Shown here piece by piece: positions 1 through 10,270 of a DNA stretch of 64,000 bases. How positions within the stretch are numbered: the first letter of the stretch is position 1; every line of letters begins with the position of its first letter. The notes beneath the pieces are model-generated. The model saw only the letters and a list, made by a program, of their open reading frames with translations. It did no database searches and was not told where the DNA came from. Source of the DNA: Bifidobacterium scardovii JCM 12489 = DSM 13734 (lineage in GTDB: Bacteria > Actinomycetota > Actinomycetes > Actinomycetales > Bifidobacteriaceae); the NCBI RefSeq assembly GCF_001042635.1, contig NZ_AP012331.1:248001-312000 (forward strand), read 5' to 3'. Made by a program: the position numbers and the translations under genes.

Positions 1-2
1 CC

Positions 3-68
3 AGCTGGACTTCCGATGCGTTCAACGCGGCGCTGGAAGTGGCCCGCCAGGAGGCCTCGATCCAGTAG
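3..68 (+). CDS. C-terminal end of an unidentified protein (partial)
   Basis: An open frame enters from the left edge of the window and ends with TAG at 66-68, giving the last 21 residues (SWTSDAFNAALEVARQEASIQ is what can be read; the final residues are ASIQ). It is too short to identify a family. The codon choice (GC-rich third positions) is the same as in the neighbouring genes, and the next gene starts 52 bp downstream on the same strand. Confidence 0.5.
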   Translation, partial: SWTSDAFNAALEVARQEASIQ

Positions 69-119
69 AGCGTCGCCGCCCCGTTGGGTTTTTCCCGCAT
101 TCGCTGATAGCGTGGGACC

Positions 120-1406
120 ATGACCGAAGAGACCGAAGAGACACGCAAGCCGATCGACACGGCTGAACATAAGTCGGCCGCCTCCGCCGAGCCTGCCTCC
201 GCCGAGCCCGTTCCCGGCGACACCAACGGCGACGGCGTCGTCGACATCGACGACAAGCGCCTGCCGCTCGTCACCCGTATCTACGGCATCATCCTGCTGG
301 TTCAGGGGCTGCTCACCATCCCCATGATCGTCATCGCCTTCACCTACGCGATCCGCGCCCTGATCGTCGGCGATGCGGCGCTCGACAAGGCCGGTCTGAC
401 CACCATCATCAGCTGGACCTCCGCGATGCTCAGCTCCGTCACGACCGTCGTTCTCATGGTGTTCGGCGGGCTGCTGAGCTTCAACCGCCGCAAGCACGCC
501 GCGCGCTGGACCTACGTGCTCATCCCCATGACCATCGCCGAAGGGCTGTTCGTGGTGATGCTCGACGGCATCGGCCTCAACCTGCTCGCCCCGATCGTCC
601 AGATCGTGATCCTGATCACCCTGTCGGTCACCGTCGACCCGGCGCTGCGCGAGGAGCGCCGGCTCAAAACCGCGCTCTGGCACATGGACAACCGCACCGC
701 CTATGAGAAGGCGCTCGCCAAGGGCATGCCCGGCCGTGACTTGAGCGGCAAGGGCTACATCTCGCTGGACTTCTTCAACATCTTCTGGCTGTTCGTGGTC
801 GGTTGTGTGTTCGGACTGGTGATCGAAACCATCTACCACCTTGCGATGTACGGCGAATGGCAGGACCGCGCCGGGCTGCTGTGGGGGCCGTTCTCGCCGA
901 TCTACGGGTTCGGCGCGGTGCTGCTGACCGTGCTGCTCAACCGTCTGTGGCGGGCCAACTGGCTGCTGATCTTCTGCTCGAGCGCGGTGATCGGCGGCAC
1001 GTTCGAATACCTGACCAGCTGGTTCATGGAGGTGGCGTTCAGCATCAAGGCGTGGGACTACACCGGCCAGTGGCTGTCGATCGACGGGCGCACCTCGGGC
1101 AAGTTCATGTTCTTCTGGGGCATTCTCGGCCTGGCATGGATCAAACTGATCCTGCCGCATCTGCTGGCGTTGATCCAGCGGATCCCATGGAGGGTGCGCT
1201 ACTCGCTGACCCTGGTGTGCCTCGTGTTCATGGTGGTCGACGCGACGATGACGCTGATGGCGATAGACGCGTGGTATTCGCGATTGGCCGGCATCGCGCA
1301 GGACTCGCCGGTCGACAATTTCTTCGCCACCCACTACAACGACGATTTCATGGCCAACCGTTTCCAGACCATGAACATCGACCCCTCGCGCGCCGGCCGC
1401 ATGTGA
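120..1406 (+). CDS. Integral membrane protein, putative ABC-transporter type IV (CmpB-like) family
   Basis: 428 residues. The N-terminal ~50 residues are polar, rich in Glu, Ala and Pro, and hold a 12-residue loop (residues 34-45, DTNGDGVVDIDD) with the Asp/Asn/Asp/Asp spacing of an EF-hand calcium loop. Residues ~52-170 contain four hydrophobic segments. Residues ~215-375 carry further membrane segments with the pattern typical of the Pfam family called putative ABC-transporter type IV (a glycine/tryptophan-rich stretch LLWGPFSPIYGFGA and a following FEYLTSWFME). The family's substrate is unknown, and no ATPase gene is adjacent except the ECF ATPase further downstream. The EF-hand-like loop in front of a membrane domain is unusual. 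The start is the ATG at 120; no strong ribosome-binding site is visible, so the exact start is less certain than the frame. Confidence 0.7.
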   Translation: MTEETEETRKPIDTAEHKSAASAEPASAEPVPGDTNGDGVVDIDDKRLPLVTRIYGIILLVQGLLTIPMIVIAFTYAIRALIVGDAALDKAGLTTIISWTSAMLSSVTTVVLMVFGGLLSFNRRKHAARWTYVLIPMTIAEGLFVVMLDGIGLNLLAPIVQIVILITLSVTVDPALREERRLKTALWHMDNRTAYEKALAKGMPGRDLSGKGYISLDFFNIFWLFVVGCVFGLVIETIYHLAMYGEWQDRAGLLWGPFSPIYGFGAVLLTVLLNRLWRANWLLIFCSSAVIGGTFEYLTSWFMEVAFSIKAWDYTGQWLSIDGRTSGKFMFFWGILGLAWIKLILPHLLALIQRIPWRVRYSLTLVCLVFMVVDATMTLMAIDAWYSRLAGIAQDSPVDNFFATHYNDDFMANRFQTMNIDPSRAGRM

Positions 1407-1597
1407 GCCGTGCGAATGGCCCGTCAGGCTCCCGGACGGTGCTTGCAGATCATCCAATCCATGCCGGGGATCGACGGTGTGCCGCAATTGTCAGATTCGC
1501 CACTTTTCTGTTAGGGGGGTATTGCATTGCGGCGCGATCGCCGATACATTGAAGGCTGATTACCCTTGCCCTGCAAGCACTATTTGATGGAGATCGC

Positions 1598-2275
1598 ATG
1601 AGCCAGCAGCAGCCCGTATCGAACCAGCCGACCGCCGATCCGACGAATCAGCCGGCTACTCAGACCGTCCAAACGCAGCCCGTGACAAGTACCCGCCTGA
1701 CGGTTCCTGACCTGATCTCGATCGGCATCTTCACTGCGCTGTATTTCGTATGCGTGTGCGTCGCCACGCTGATCAGCACGCTGGTCGCCGGCGCCGGCAC
1801 GATTTTCCTGCCGGCCGTCGCGGCGCTGATCTGCGGCCCGGTGTTCATGCTGTCGGTCGCCCGCGTCGGCAAGTTCGGCGGCATCACCGTCATGGGCGTG
1901 GTGATCGGGCTGTTCCTGTTCGTGTCAGGCCATTTCGCGCTGTCGTTCGCGGCCAGCGTGGTGTTCCCGGTTGCGGCCGATCTGATCGCGCGCGCCGGCC
2001 GCTACAAGAACAAGGTCGGCATCCTTATCAGCTATGTGGTGTTCTGCTATGGACTGACCGGCCCGATCCTGCCGCTGTGGTTCATGAAGGACGCGTATGT
2101 CGCGTCGCTGCAGGCGCGAGGCAAGGACGCCGCCTACATCGATGCGCTGTTCTCGCAGATCAGCGTCGGCTCGTTCTTCCTTGCGATGGGCGCGATTCTG
2201 GTGTTCGGCCTGATCGGCGGCTGGTTCGGCCAGCGCCTGCTGGAGAAGCATTTCGTCAAGGCCGGTATCGTCTGA
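1598..2275 (+). CDS. ECF transporter substrate-binding (S) component, MptD/trep_strep family
   Basis: 225 residues: a polar Gln/Thr/Pro-rich tail of ~35 residues, then five to six hydrophobic segments from residue ~36 to the end (for example SIGIFTALYFVCVCVATLIS and VFMLSVARVGKFGGITVMGV). The Pro-Leu-Trp motif in a membrane loop (GPILPLWFM) and the overall pattern match the MptD family of S components, which bind a small molecule for energy-coupling factor transport; the substrate of this family is not established. It is the first gene of a tight operon: its TGA overlaps the next ATG by one base (2273-2277), and EcfT and the ATPase follow. GGAG at 1589-1592 sits in front of the ATG. Confidence 0.85.
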   Translation: MSQQQPVSNQPTADPTNQPATQTVQTQPVTSTRLTVPDLISIGIFTALYFVCVCVATLISTLVAGAGTIFLPAVAALICGPVFMLSVARVGKFGGITVMGVVIGLFLFVSGHFALSFAASVVFPVAADLIARAGRYKNKVGILISYVVFCYGLTGPILPLWFMKDAYVASLQARGKDAAYIDALFSQISVGSFFLAMGAILVFGLIGGWFGQRLLEKHFVKAGIV

Positions 2276-3048
2276 TGCATCCTGCGCCGCTGCGTCTCGA
2301 TCCGCGGGCGAAGCTGTACCTGCTGCTGCTCGCCAATCTGCTGCTGTTCTTCCATGTGGATACGCGCGGCGAGGCGGTGATGGTCACGCTGTTCGTGCTG
2401 CCGATCTTCGCCGCCGGCAAGTGGAGGGTCGGCCTGCGGCTTGTCGTTCTGTACGCGGTGCTGCTCGCCCTCGGATTGTGGTCGGACGCGGCCACCTTGG
2501 ACGGCTCCGGCTCGGCCGGCGCGACGGGCGCCGTCGCGGGCGCTTCGTCCGGGGCCGCAGCGGCCGGAGGCGGTGTGTGGATGCATGCGATCGGCTTGTT
2601 CTGCGTCGGCATCCGCATGATGATGCCATGTTTCATCACCGGCGCGTATGCGTTCACCACGACGGGCATCAGCGAGTTCGTGTGCGCGATGCGGCGCATG
2701 CGTGTGCCGGAGGCGGTGGTGATCCCGTGCATGGTGGTGATCCGGTTCTTCCCGACGATCACGCACGACTACCGCCAGATCCGCAACGCGATGGCGCTGC
2801 GCGGGATTGCGACCGGCCGATTCGCGCTGGTCAGGCACCCGATGCAGTCATTGGAGTTCATTCTTGTGCCGCTGTTGATGAACGCGACGTTCGTGTCGCG
2901 CGACCTGTCCGTCGCGGCGCTCGCCAAGGGGCTTGGCGTGCGCGGCGAGCACACCTGCATGACGACGATCCGCATGCGCTGGTTCGACTGGTCGTTCATG
3001 CTCGTCTGCACGGTTCCCCTCGCCCTGAGCATTGGAGGCGTGCTATGA
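2275..3048 (+). CDS. ecfT: ECF transporter transmembrane scaffold EcfT
   Basis: 257 residues. It starts with a short basic segment (LDPRAKLYLLL, typical of EcfT N-termini) and has membrane segments at about residues 12-30, 37-48, 53-66, 101-125 and near the C-terminus. The coupling helices with the conserved Ala-Arg-Gly-type motif are represented by ALRGIATGRFALVRHP (about residues 175-190) and by LAKGLGVRG near residue 223. It should link the S component to the two ATPase domains encoded next. The start overlaps the upstream stop by 1 bp and the stop overlaps the ATPase start by 4 bp (ATGA at 3045-3048), so the three are translationally coupled. The loop at residues 80-100 is an Ala/Gly/Ser-rich low-complexity insertion. 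Confidence 0.85.
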   Translation: MHPAPLRLDPRAKLYLLLLANLLLFFHVDTRGEAVMVTLFVLPIFAAGKWRVGLRLVVLYAVLLALGLWSDAATLDGSGSAGATGAVAGASSGAAAAGGGVWMHAIGLFCVGIRMMMPCFITGAYAFTTTGISEFVCAMRRMRVPEAVVIPCMVVIRFFPTITHDYRQIRNAMALRGIATGRFALVRHPMQSLEFILVPLLMNATFVSRDLSVAALAKGLGVRGEHTCMTTIRMRWFDWSFMLVCTVPLALSIGGVL

Positions 3049-4775
3049 CCGATGCAATGTCGCCGGCCGCCGGACCGGGCACTCGGAGCGGAGCGAGTGG
3101 GGCGAGCGATAATCCCGCTCAGGCCGATACCGCTGTTCAGCCGGTCATCCGGCTCACCGGCACCTCGTTCCGCTATTCCCGGGACGACTCCGGTACTGCC
3201 GCGGCTCCTCTCCCGCCCACTGCGCCCGCCCTGTCCAACATCGATCTGACCGTCCGCCCCGGCGAGACCGTGATGCTCTGCGGCCAGAGCGGCTGCGGCA
3301 AGACCACGGTCACCCGGTTGCTCAATGGCCTGATTCCGGGCTTCTTCCACGGCGAACTGGCCGGCAGTCAGACCGTATGCGGCCTTCCCGGCGGCACGCC
3401 TGTCGAAGCGTACGTGCCGCTGGTCGGCAGCGTGTTCCAGAATCCGAAAACCCAGTATTTCAACGCGGACACGACCTCCGAGCTCGCGTTCCCGTGCGAG
3501 AATCTCGGATGGCCATCCCAGAGGATCCGCGAGCGGGTCGACGAGGTCGCCGAACGCTTCGGCATCGAGCCGCTGCTGGATCGCAGCGTATTCAAACTGT
3601 CCGGCGGGCAGAAGCAGCGGCTGGCCGTCGCCGCGGCCACCATGCTGCATCCGCGGCTGGTGGTCATGGACGAGCCGACCAGCAATCTCGACGCCAGCGC
3701 CATGCGCGACCTGCATGACATGGTCGTCGACCTGAAGGCTTCCGGCGTGACCGTGGTGATCGCCGAGCATCGTCTCGCATGGTGCGCCGATCTCGTCGAC
3801 CGCTACATACTGTTCGACGGCGGTGCGATCGCCGGCGAATACTCGGCCGCCGAATTCAACGCCATGCCGTCCGCCCGGATCGAATCATTCGGCCTGCGCG
3901 CCCTCGACCTGGCTCCGTACCGTGCCAAGCTGCTGGCCAAGAGCGGCGAACGCGGCCAGAGCCATATGGATCATTCCGATCATTCCGCTTCGGTGGAAGG
4001 CCCCGCACCCGATTCGGCGCGAAACAACGCAGGCGCACGCACGATAAGCGCCGCCGGAAAGAATGAAGGGACGCCGTGCTGCATCGCCACTCGGCGGTTG
4101 ACGGTTGGATACCGCCGGGCGTTTTCGCGCGATATCGACGACTTCGAAGTGCGCGGCGGCGAGATCACCGGGCTGATGGGGCATAACGGCGCCGGGAAAA
4201 GCACGCTGGTACGTACGCTGTGCGGGTTGATCAGGCCGATCTCGGGCAGCGTGCTGCTGCACGGGGAAGCGGCCAGGCCGGCGGCGCTCACCCGTGCCGG
4301 ATTCCTGGTCATGCAGGACGTGAACTACCAGCTGTTCGCCGACAGCGTCCGCGAAGAACTGCTGCTTGGCCTGGGCGAGGCGGACGAGGCGATCCGCGAT
4401 GGCGCCGGTTCGGCCGGATCCGGCACGACCTGGTCTGACGCTCCGACGAGGTTCCCGGGGCCCACGACGTTCGGGAAGAAAGCCGATGCGGTGTTGCGCA
4501 GCCTGGATTTGCTGCAGTTCGCGGATCGGCATCCGATGAGCCTGTCCGGCGGGCAGAAGCAGCGGTTGGCGATCGCGTCCGCGTTGATGTGCGGCAAGGA
4601 GCTGATCGTGCTCGACGAGCCGACCAGCGGACTCGACCGAGCGCATATGATGCAGGTCGGCACGCTGCTGCGCCAGCTCGCCGACAGCGGCAAGGCCGTG
4701 CTGGTCGTCACCCACGATGAGGAGCTTGCCGCGCTGTGGTGCGATCGCATTCTTGATCTGGACCGTGCCGATTGA
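3045..4775 (+). CDS. ECF transporter ATPase, two ATP-binding domains fused in one chain
   Basis: 576 residues. Domain 1 (about 34-300) has Walker A GQSGCGKTT, signature LSGGQKQR and Walker B LVVMDEPTS. Domain 2 (about 345-576) has Walker A GHNGAGKST, signature LSGGQKQR and Walker B LIVLDEPTS. A polar, low-complexity linker (about residues 300-345) joins them, and a second Gly/Ser/Thr-rich insert lies in domain 2 between the Q-loop and the signature. A single chain replaces the separate EcfA1 and EcfA2 of many bacteria. The start ATG at 3045 overlaps the EcfT stop; an open frame extends further upstream but lies inside ecfT. It powers uptake of the unknown ligand of the S component encoded at 1598. 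Confidence 0.92.
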   Translation: MTDAMSPAAGPGTRSGASGASDNPAQADTAVQPVIRLTGTSFRYSRDDSGTAAAPLPPTAPALSNIDLTVRPGETVMLCGQSGCGKTTVTRLLNGLIPGFFHGELAGSQTVCGLPGGTPVEAYVPLVGSVFQNPKTQYFNADTTSELAFPCENLGWPSQRIRERVDEVAERFGIEPLLDRSVFKLSGGQKQRLAVAAATMLHPRLVVMDEPTSNLDASAMRDLHDMVVDLKASGVTVVIAEHRLAWCADLVDRYILFDGGAIAGEYSAAEFNAMPSARIESFGLRALDLAPYRAKLLAKSGERGQSHMDHSDHSASVEGPAPDSARNNAGARTISAAGKNEGTPCCIATRRLTVGYRRAFSRDIDDFEVRGGEITGLMGHNGAGKSTLVRTLCGLIRPISGSVLLHGEAARPAALTRAGFLVMQDVNYQLFADSVREELLLGLGEADEAIRDGAGSAGSGTTWSDAPTRFPGPTTFGKKADAVLRSLDLLQFADRHPMSLSGGQKQRLAIASALMCGKELIVLDEPTSGLDRAHMMQVGTLLRQLADSGKAVLVVTHDEELAALWCDRILDLDRAD

Positions 4776-4797
4776 TTTATATGAGAAAGGACCGACC

Positions 4798-5463
4798 ATG
4801 ACCTTCACCGTGACCGAATGGGCCGGGGATTGGATCAGCTTCGAGCGGCTGATCGACAGCGACGACCCATATCTGGAACGTGCGTGGCGGGAGGCCGATG
4901 CGGCGATGCGTGCGAATCGTTCGGCGTTCTCGATCATGCTGCCGTTCTTCGGGTTCAGCATCCGCCGGTTCTGGCGTTGGGCGTGCCGGACCCGTAGCCG
5001 CGACAACCGCGTGCCGATCGCCGGCTGGCACATCGAGCCGCTGGTGTTCGGCGACCAGGACGGCTTCGCGCTGTCGTGGCTCAGCACCGATGCCACGGTC
5101 ATCGCCACGTTCGCCTATCACTTGGACCATATGCTGGCCAAGGGGCTTGAGGGCAAGCCGTGCTATGTGTTCCGCGCCGATGCCGCGCCGGCTGACAGCC
5201 CGTTCCGCGTGCTCGTCTCCATGGACCCGATGCCGGAGCGCGCCGCTCTGGCGGATGGCGGCCTGGCCAGCCACCTGCATTTCCAGTACGCGAGCAGCGA
5301 GGACAAGCTGCTCAAGGGCACGGGGGAACAGGCCAAGCTCCGCAACCGCATGTGGTATCCCACGATGTGCTCGGCCGAAGGCGATCTGCTCGCCCAGTGC
5401 AACATCGTGCGCGCCCTGCACAAGCTGCCGGCGTGGCCAAGCCTGCCCGATCTCGCTTCTTAG
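4798..5463 (+). CDS. Hypothetical protein, possible ZinT/YodA-like lipocalin domain
   Basis: 221 residues, no signal peptide and no membrane segment. The start is the ATG at 4798 with GAGAAAGGA just upstream, 22 bp after the ATPase stop, so it is probably the last gene of the ECF operon. Two stretches recall the ZinT/YodA metal-binding lipocalins: the N-terminal WAGDWISFERLIDSDDPYLE (compare a Trp-x-Gly-x-Trp start) and HLHFQYASSEDKLL followed by RMWYPTMCS near the C-terminus. The His-rich metal site of true ZinT is not clearly preserved, so the resemblance is weak and function is unknown. If it binds a metal or cofactor it might relate to the ECF ligand. The stop codon lies inside the left arm of a 32-bp inverted repeat. 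Confidence 0.6.
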   Translation: MTFTVTEWAGDWISFERLIDSDDPYLERAWREADAAMRANRSAFSIMLPFFGFSIRRFWRWACRTRSRDNRVPIAGWHIEPLVFGDQDGFALSWLSTDATVIATFAYHLDHMLAKGLEGKPCYVFRADAAPADSPFRVLVSMDPMPERAALADGGLASHLHFQYASSEDKLLKGTGEQAKLRNRMWYPTMCSAEGDLLAQCNIVRALHKLPAWPSLPDLAS

Positions 5464-5587
5464 GCACATTGTGCGTTTCGTAGGCAGGTATCCGGCGAGA
5501 CGCACAATCTGAACCGCAGCATTCCGGCCGTTTCTGGAACGCGCCCGCGCGGAGGCCTGCCTACGAAACGCACAATGTGCCTAAGAA
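5457..5587. repeat. 32-bp perfect inverted repeat with 67-bp spacer between convergent genes
   Basis: The 32 bases at 5457-5488 are exactly the reverse complement of 5556-5587. Each arm contains the smaller palindrome GCACATTGTGC. The left arm includes the TAG stop of the gene ending at 5463; nrdF ends on the other strand at 5656. There is no T-tract directly after either arm. It may act as a two-way transcription barrier or be a miniature insertion; size and position resemble the elements at 20542 and 55597. Confidence 0.85.
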
Positions 5588-5655
5588 ATGCAAAGGCGGA
5601 CGCAATCGGGGCGTTATGAGCCGCGATCGCGTCCGCCATGTCCGTCCAGGACCCG

Positions 5656-6739
<1,084 letters not shown>

Positions 6740-6758
6740 TACGTCGAATCCCGGCCTT

Positions 6759-8909
6759 CTACAGCATGCAGCTCACGCAGCCCTGCACTTCGGTGCCTTC
6801 GAGCGCCTGCTGGCGGATGCGGATGTAGTACAGGGTCTTGATGCCCTTGCGCCAAGCGTAGATCTGCGCCTTGTTGACGTCGCGGGTGGTGGTCGTGTCC
6901 GGGAAGAACAGCGTGAGCGACAGGCCCTGATCGACGTGCTGCGTCGCCTCGGCGTACGTGTCGACGATCGCCTTCCATCCGATTTCGTAGGCGTCCTTGA
7001 AATACTCGAGATTGTCGTTGGTCATGTACGGGGCGGGGTAGTACATGCGGCCGATCTTGCCTTCCTTGCGGATCTCGATCTTCGAGGCGATCGGATGGAT
7101 CGACGAGGTGCTGTGGTTGATGTACGAGATCGAGCCGGTCGGCGGCACGGCCTGCAGGTTCTGGTTGTAGATGCCGTCCGCGAGGATCGCGTCGCGCAGC
7201 CGCTCCCAGTCGGAGACGCTCGGGATCGTGATGCCGTACCGGTCGAACAGCGCGCGCACGCGCTCGGTGCGCGGCTCGAGCGAGCGGCGGCCGTCCGTGT
7301 ATTTGTCGAAGTAGTTGCCCTTGCCGGCCGGCTTCGCGTAGGCGGAACGCTCGAAGCCGACGAATGAGCGACCGCGCTCGACCGCCAGCTCGTGCGAGGC
7401 GTGGTAGGCGTGGAAAGCGACGGTCATGAAGTAGATGTCGGTGAAGTCCAGCGCCTCCTCGCTGCCGTACTGGATGCCCTCGCGCGCGAGGAATCCGTGC
7501 AGGTTCATCTGCCCGAGACCGATCGCGTGGCCCTCCTCGTTGGCGCGGCGGATCGACGGCACGGCGTTGATGCTCGTGTGCTCGGCCACCGCGGTGAGCG
7601 CGCGGATCGCCGTCTCGACGGTGCCGGCGAGCCCGCCGTCCATCGCCTTGGCGATGTTGAGCGAGCCGAGGTTGCAGGAGATGTCGCGGCCGACATGCGC
7701 GTAGGTCAGATCCTCGTTGTAGGCGCTCGGCTCCTGCACCTGCAGGATCTCCGAGCACAGGTTCGACATGGTGATCCGTCCGTCGATCGGGTTCGCGCGG
7801 TTGACCGTGTCCTCGAACAGGATGTACGGATAGCCGGATTCGAACTGCAGCTCGGCGAGCGTGGTGAAGAACTTGCGCGCGTCGATGTACGTCTTCTTGA
7901 TGCGGCTGTCGGCGACCATCTCGTCGTAGTGCTCGGTGATCGGGATGTCGGCGAACGGCTTGCCGTACACGCGCTCCACGTCGTAGGGGCTGAACAGCGC
8001 CATCTGCTCCTTGCGCTTGGCGAGTTCGAAGGTGATGTCGGGTACGACCACGCCAAGGGCCAGCGACTTGATGCGGATCTTCTCGTCGGCGTTCTCGCGC
8101 TTGGTGTCGAGGAAACGCATGATGTCGGGGTGATGGGCGCTCAGATACACCGCGCCGGCGCCTTGGCGCGCGCCGAGCTGGTTCGCGTACGAGAAGCTGT
8201 CTTCCAGCAGCTTCATGACCGGGACGATGCCGCTGGACTGGTTTTCGATGTGCTTGATCGGCGCGCCAGCCTCGCGCAGGTTGCTCAGCAGCAGCGCCAC
8301 GCCGCCGCCGCGCTTGGACAGCTGCAGGGCCGCGTTGATGCCGCGGGAGATCGACTCCATGTTGTCTTCGATGCGCACGAGGAAGCAGCTGACCGGTTCG
8401 CCGCGCTGGGCCTTGCCAAGGTTCAGGAAGGTCGGGGTCGCGGGCTGGAAGCGGCCGGCGATCATCTCGTCGAGGTAGCGGATCGCGGCCTGCTCGTCGC
8501 CCGCGGCCAGGTCGAGCGCGACCGCCGCGCAGCGCTGCGGGAAGTCCTCGAGGTACTGCTTGCCGTCGAAGGTCTTCAGTGCGTAGGAGCGGAAGAACTT
8601 GAACGCGCCGAGGAAGGTCTCGAACTCGAAGCCGGAGGACTCGGCGTGCGCGTACAGCTTGTCGAGGAACTCGGCGGAATACTTCGAGAATACGGAGCCG
8701 TCGTAGTACTGGTTGTCGATCAGGTAGGCGAGGCGCTCGGCGGTGGAGGCGAAGCGCATCGTATGCTCGGCGACCTCGGTGGTCGAGAACGCGCGCTCGG
8801 CTTCCTTGTCCTTGCCGAACTGGATCCTGCCGTTCTCGTCGTACAGGTTGAGCATCGCGTTGAGCGCGTGGTAATCCGTCGACGGGTCGTAAGCGGTGGT
8901 GTTGGTCAT
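6759..8909 (-). CDS. nrdE: Class Ib ribonucleoside-diphosphate reductase large subunit NrdE
   Basis: 716 residues from the ATG at 8909 ([20 protein letters not shown]). It is the catalytic alpha subunit that makes dNDPs. Visible hallmarks are the substrate-binding stretch [16 protein letters not shown], the finger-loop region NLCSEI with its catalytic Cys, the phosphate-binding [17 protein letters not shown], and the C-terminal redox pair in [10 protein letters not shown], which NrdH re-reduces. Starts further upstream would add a Pro/Arg-rich tail made of the intergenic hairpins and are rejected; GAAAGA precedes 8909. It is separated from nrdI by 315 bp that hold two strong hairpins, and nrdF follows on the same strand. 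Confidence 0.95.
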   Translation of the reverse strand: MTNTTAYDPSTDYHALNAMLNLYDENGRIQFGKDKEAERAFSTTEVAEHTMRFASTAERLAYLIDNQYYDGSVFSKYSAEFLDKLYAHAESSGFEFETFLGAFKFFRSYALKTFDGKQYLEDFPQRCAAVALDLAAGDEQAAIRYLDEMIAGRFQPATPTFLNLGKAQRGEPVSCFLVRIEDNMESISRGINAALQLSKRGGGVALLLSNLREAGAPIKHIENQSSGIVPVMKLLEDSFSYANQLGARQGAGAVYLSAHHPDIMRFLDTKRENADEKIRIKSLALGVVVPDITFELAKRKEQMALFSPYDVERVYGKPFADIPITEHYDEMVADSRIKKTYIDARKFFTTLAELQFESGYPYILFEDTVNRANPIDGRITMSNLCSEILQVQEPSAYNEDLTYAHVGRDISCNLGSLNIAKAMDGGLAGTVETAIRALTAVAEHTSINAVPSIRRANEEGHAIGLGQMNLHGFLAREGIQYGSEEALDFTDIYFMTVAFHAYHASHELAVERGRSFVGFERSAYAKPAGKGNYFDKYTDGRRSLEPRTERVRALFDRYGITIPSVSDWERLRDAILADGIYNQNLQAVPPTGSISYINHSTSSIHPIASKIEIRKEGKIGRMYYPAPYMTNDNLEYFKDAYEIGWKAIVDTYAEATQHVDQGLSLTLFFPDTTTTRDVNKAQIYAWRKGIKTLYYIRIRQQALEGTEVQGCVSCML

Positions 8910-9224
8910 GCTGCGATCTTTCATGGTGCTGTGTTGCCGGCGCTGCGGGAAACCCGTGGGCGCGCCGGGATGGTCGGTGGGGTGGGGTGACGCATGCGGA
9001 ACCGAACCCCCTCCCGGTTCCGCATGCCCCGTTCCCGTCGCCGGCCGCCCTGACCATGAGGCGGCAGGGCGGCCTGTGCGGGTGCGCGCAGTGCATGCAC
9101 GCACCCGGGCGGCGGGACGATCTGGGTTGGGCTGGCATATCCGAGGGGCCTGTCGGGCACGTCTATTCGGTGGGCTGCCAGCCAAGTGTTCTGTTATGGC
9201 GCTGATGTCGGTGCGGCGCCGGTG
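8910..9224 (-). promoter_or_regulatory. 315-bp nrdI-nrdE spacer with two strong hairpins
   Basis: The spacer holds a 13-bp perfect stem (arms 8992-9004 and 9015-9027, loop 10) and a 10-bp perfect stem (arms 9043-9052 and 9065-9074, loop 12). Neither is followed by a clear T-tract on the minus strand, so they look more like processing or attenuation structures than simple terminators. I see no gene in the spacer. Confidence 0.6.
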
Positions 9225-9713
9225 TCAGCGGCGGTCGTTCGCGAAGAACCGGGCGAGGCCGTCGCGCGTCTTGCGCACGTCCTCCGGGGTGCCCATGAGC
9301 TCGAACACGAACAGCAGCGGCACCTTGCATTTCGCGGAGATGATATGCCCCGCCGCGCCGTACGCCTCGCCGAAGTTCGTGTTGCCGGAGGCGATCACCC
9401 CGCGGATCCATTGCCGATTGTCGGGATCGTTGAGGAACCGCTTGACCTGGATGGGCACGGCCTTGCGTACGTTGCCGCCGCCGTACGTCGGCACAATCAG
9501 CACATAGGGCTCGCGTACATGGAGCGGCGGATCGTTCGGCCGAAGCGGGATGCGGTAGGGCGTGATGCCGAGGCCGGGCAGGTCGCAGCTGTCGATGAAC
9601 CGTGCCGTGTTCTCCGATACCGAGGAGAAGTACACGACCGCACCGGTGTGCGTTCCGCCGGATTGGCCTGAGTCCGGGATCGCCGTCTGCAGATTGCCGT
9701 CCGGTCCGCTCAT
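9225..9713 (-). CDS. nrdI: NrdI flavodoxin-like protein for class Ib ribonucleotide reductase
   Basis: 162 residues. NrdI is the flavoprotein that supplies oxidant for assembling the manganese cofactor of NrdF. The FMN-binding phosphate loop is [12 protein letters not shown] (about residues 29-40), followed by [14 protein letters not shown] and the [15 protein letters not shown] loop typical of the family. The N-terminal ~20 residues ([20 protein letters not shown]) are a polar extension. Its ATG overlaps the nrdH stop by 4 bp (9710-9713), so the two are translationally coupled. The gene ends 315 bp before nrdE. Confidence 0.93.
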   Translation of the reverse strand: MSGPDGNLQTAIPDSGQSGGTHTGAVVYFSSVSENTARFIDSCDLPGLGITPYRIPLRPNDPPLHVREPYVLIVPTYGGGNVRKAVPIQVKRFLNDPDNRQWIRGVIASGNTNFGEAYGAAGHIISAKCKVPLLFVFELMGTPEDVRKTRDGLARFFANDRR

Positions 9714-9976
9714 GCGCGGGCCATCGCGTGCTGCGCGGCGTCGGCGGTGATGCTGGCCGCCAGCTCGCGGATGAGATCGGGGCGGTAGCCGGTCCAGGAG
9801 TTGTCGGGCGTGATGACGACGGGAGCCTGGCGGAATCCGGCCTGATGCAGCTGCTCGAGCGTGGACGGGTTCTCGGTGAGATCCACAGTCTCAAAGGGTA
9901 TGTCGAGCTTGGTGAGCTGACGCTTGGTGGCTTCACACTGAGGGCAACGCGGTTTGGTGAACACAGTGATGGTCAT
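9710..9976 (-). CDS. nrdH: NrdH glutaredoxin-like electron donor
   Basis: 88 residues with a glutaredoxin fold and thioredoxin-like partner use. The active-site CPQC motif is at residues 11-14 ([12 protein letters not shown]), and the cis-proline region is QAPVV. It ends with a short Ala-rich tail overlapping nrdI. It delivers electrons from thioredoxin reductase to the C-terminal cysteines of NrdE. It is the first gene of the operon, preceded by a GAGGAGG ribosome-binding site at about 9981-9987 and by two NrdR boxes roughly 100-150 bp upstream. Confidence 0.95.
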   Translation of the reverse strand: MTITVFTKPRCPQCEATKRQLTKLDIPFETVDLTENPSTLEQLHQAGFRQAPVVITPDNSWTGYRPDLIRELAASITADAAQHAMARA

Positions 9977-10075
9977 GATGCCTCCTCGGTCGATTCCTGT
10001 TGGTTCTGTCGTGGTCGCGCGATCGCTTGAACGCGATCTGAGAGTACAGACTACATCCTTGTGATTTGCCTCGCG

Positions 10076-10123
10076 CCACTAGGTATTGTGGCGTGTTGGG
10101 CGTGTTGACACTAGATGTAGTGT
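10076..10123 (-). promoter_or_regulatory. Pair of NrdR boxes upstream of nrdHIEF
   Basis: Two 16-bp imperfect palindromes, CCACTAGGTATTGTGG (10076-10091) and ACACTAGATGTAGTGT (10108-10123), match the NrdR box pattern (ACACTATATATAGTGT-like). Their start-to-start distance is 32 bp, about three helical turns, which is the usual arrangement for tandem NrdR sites. A TAGTCT hexamer on the minus strand downstream (about 10051) could serve as the -10 element. This predicts NrdR repression of the operon. Confidence 0.85.
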
Positions 10124-10270
10124 TTGAAACCGTGGTGGCAGTAGGGATTGCCGCTTCTGGGCCGGGCCGCGGAACGGGGTTTGGGAAAAATGTCAGATTA
10201 ATCACATTGACGGGAATGCGATACCGAGATCCGCGGCGCTGCCCGGTCAGCGTTGCTTGGCCGGTGCCGC

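Noticed and set aside
1427..1597. Possible riboswitch in the leader of the ECF cluster
   Set aside because: No conserved riboswitch core could be recognised by eye; only a promoter-like region is visible.
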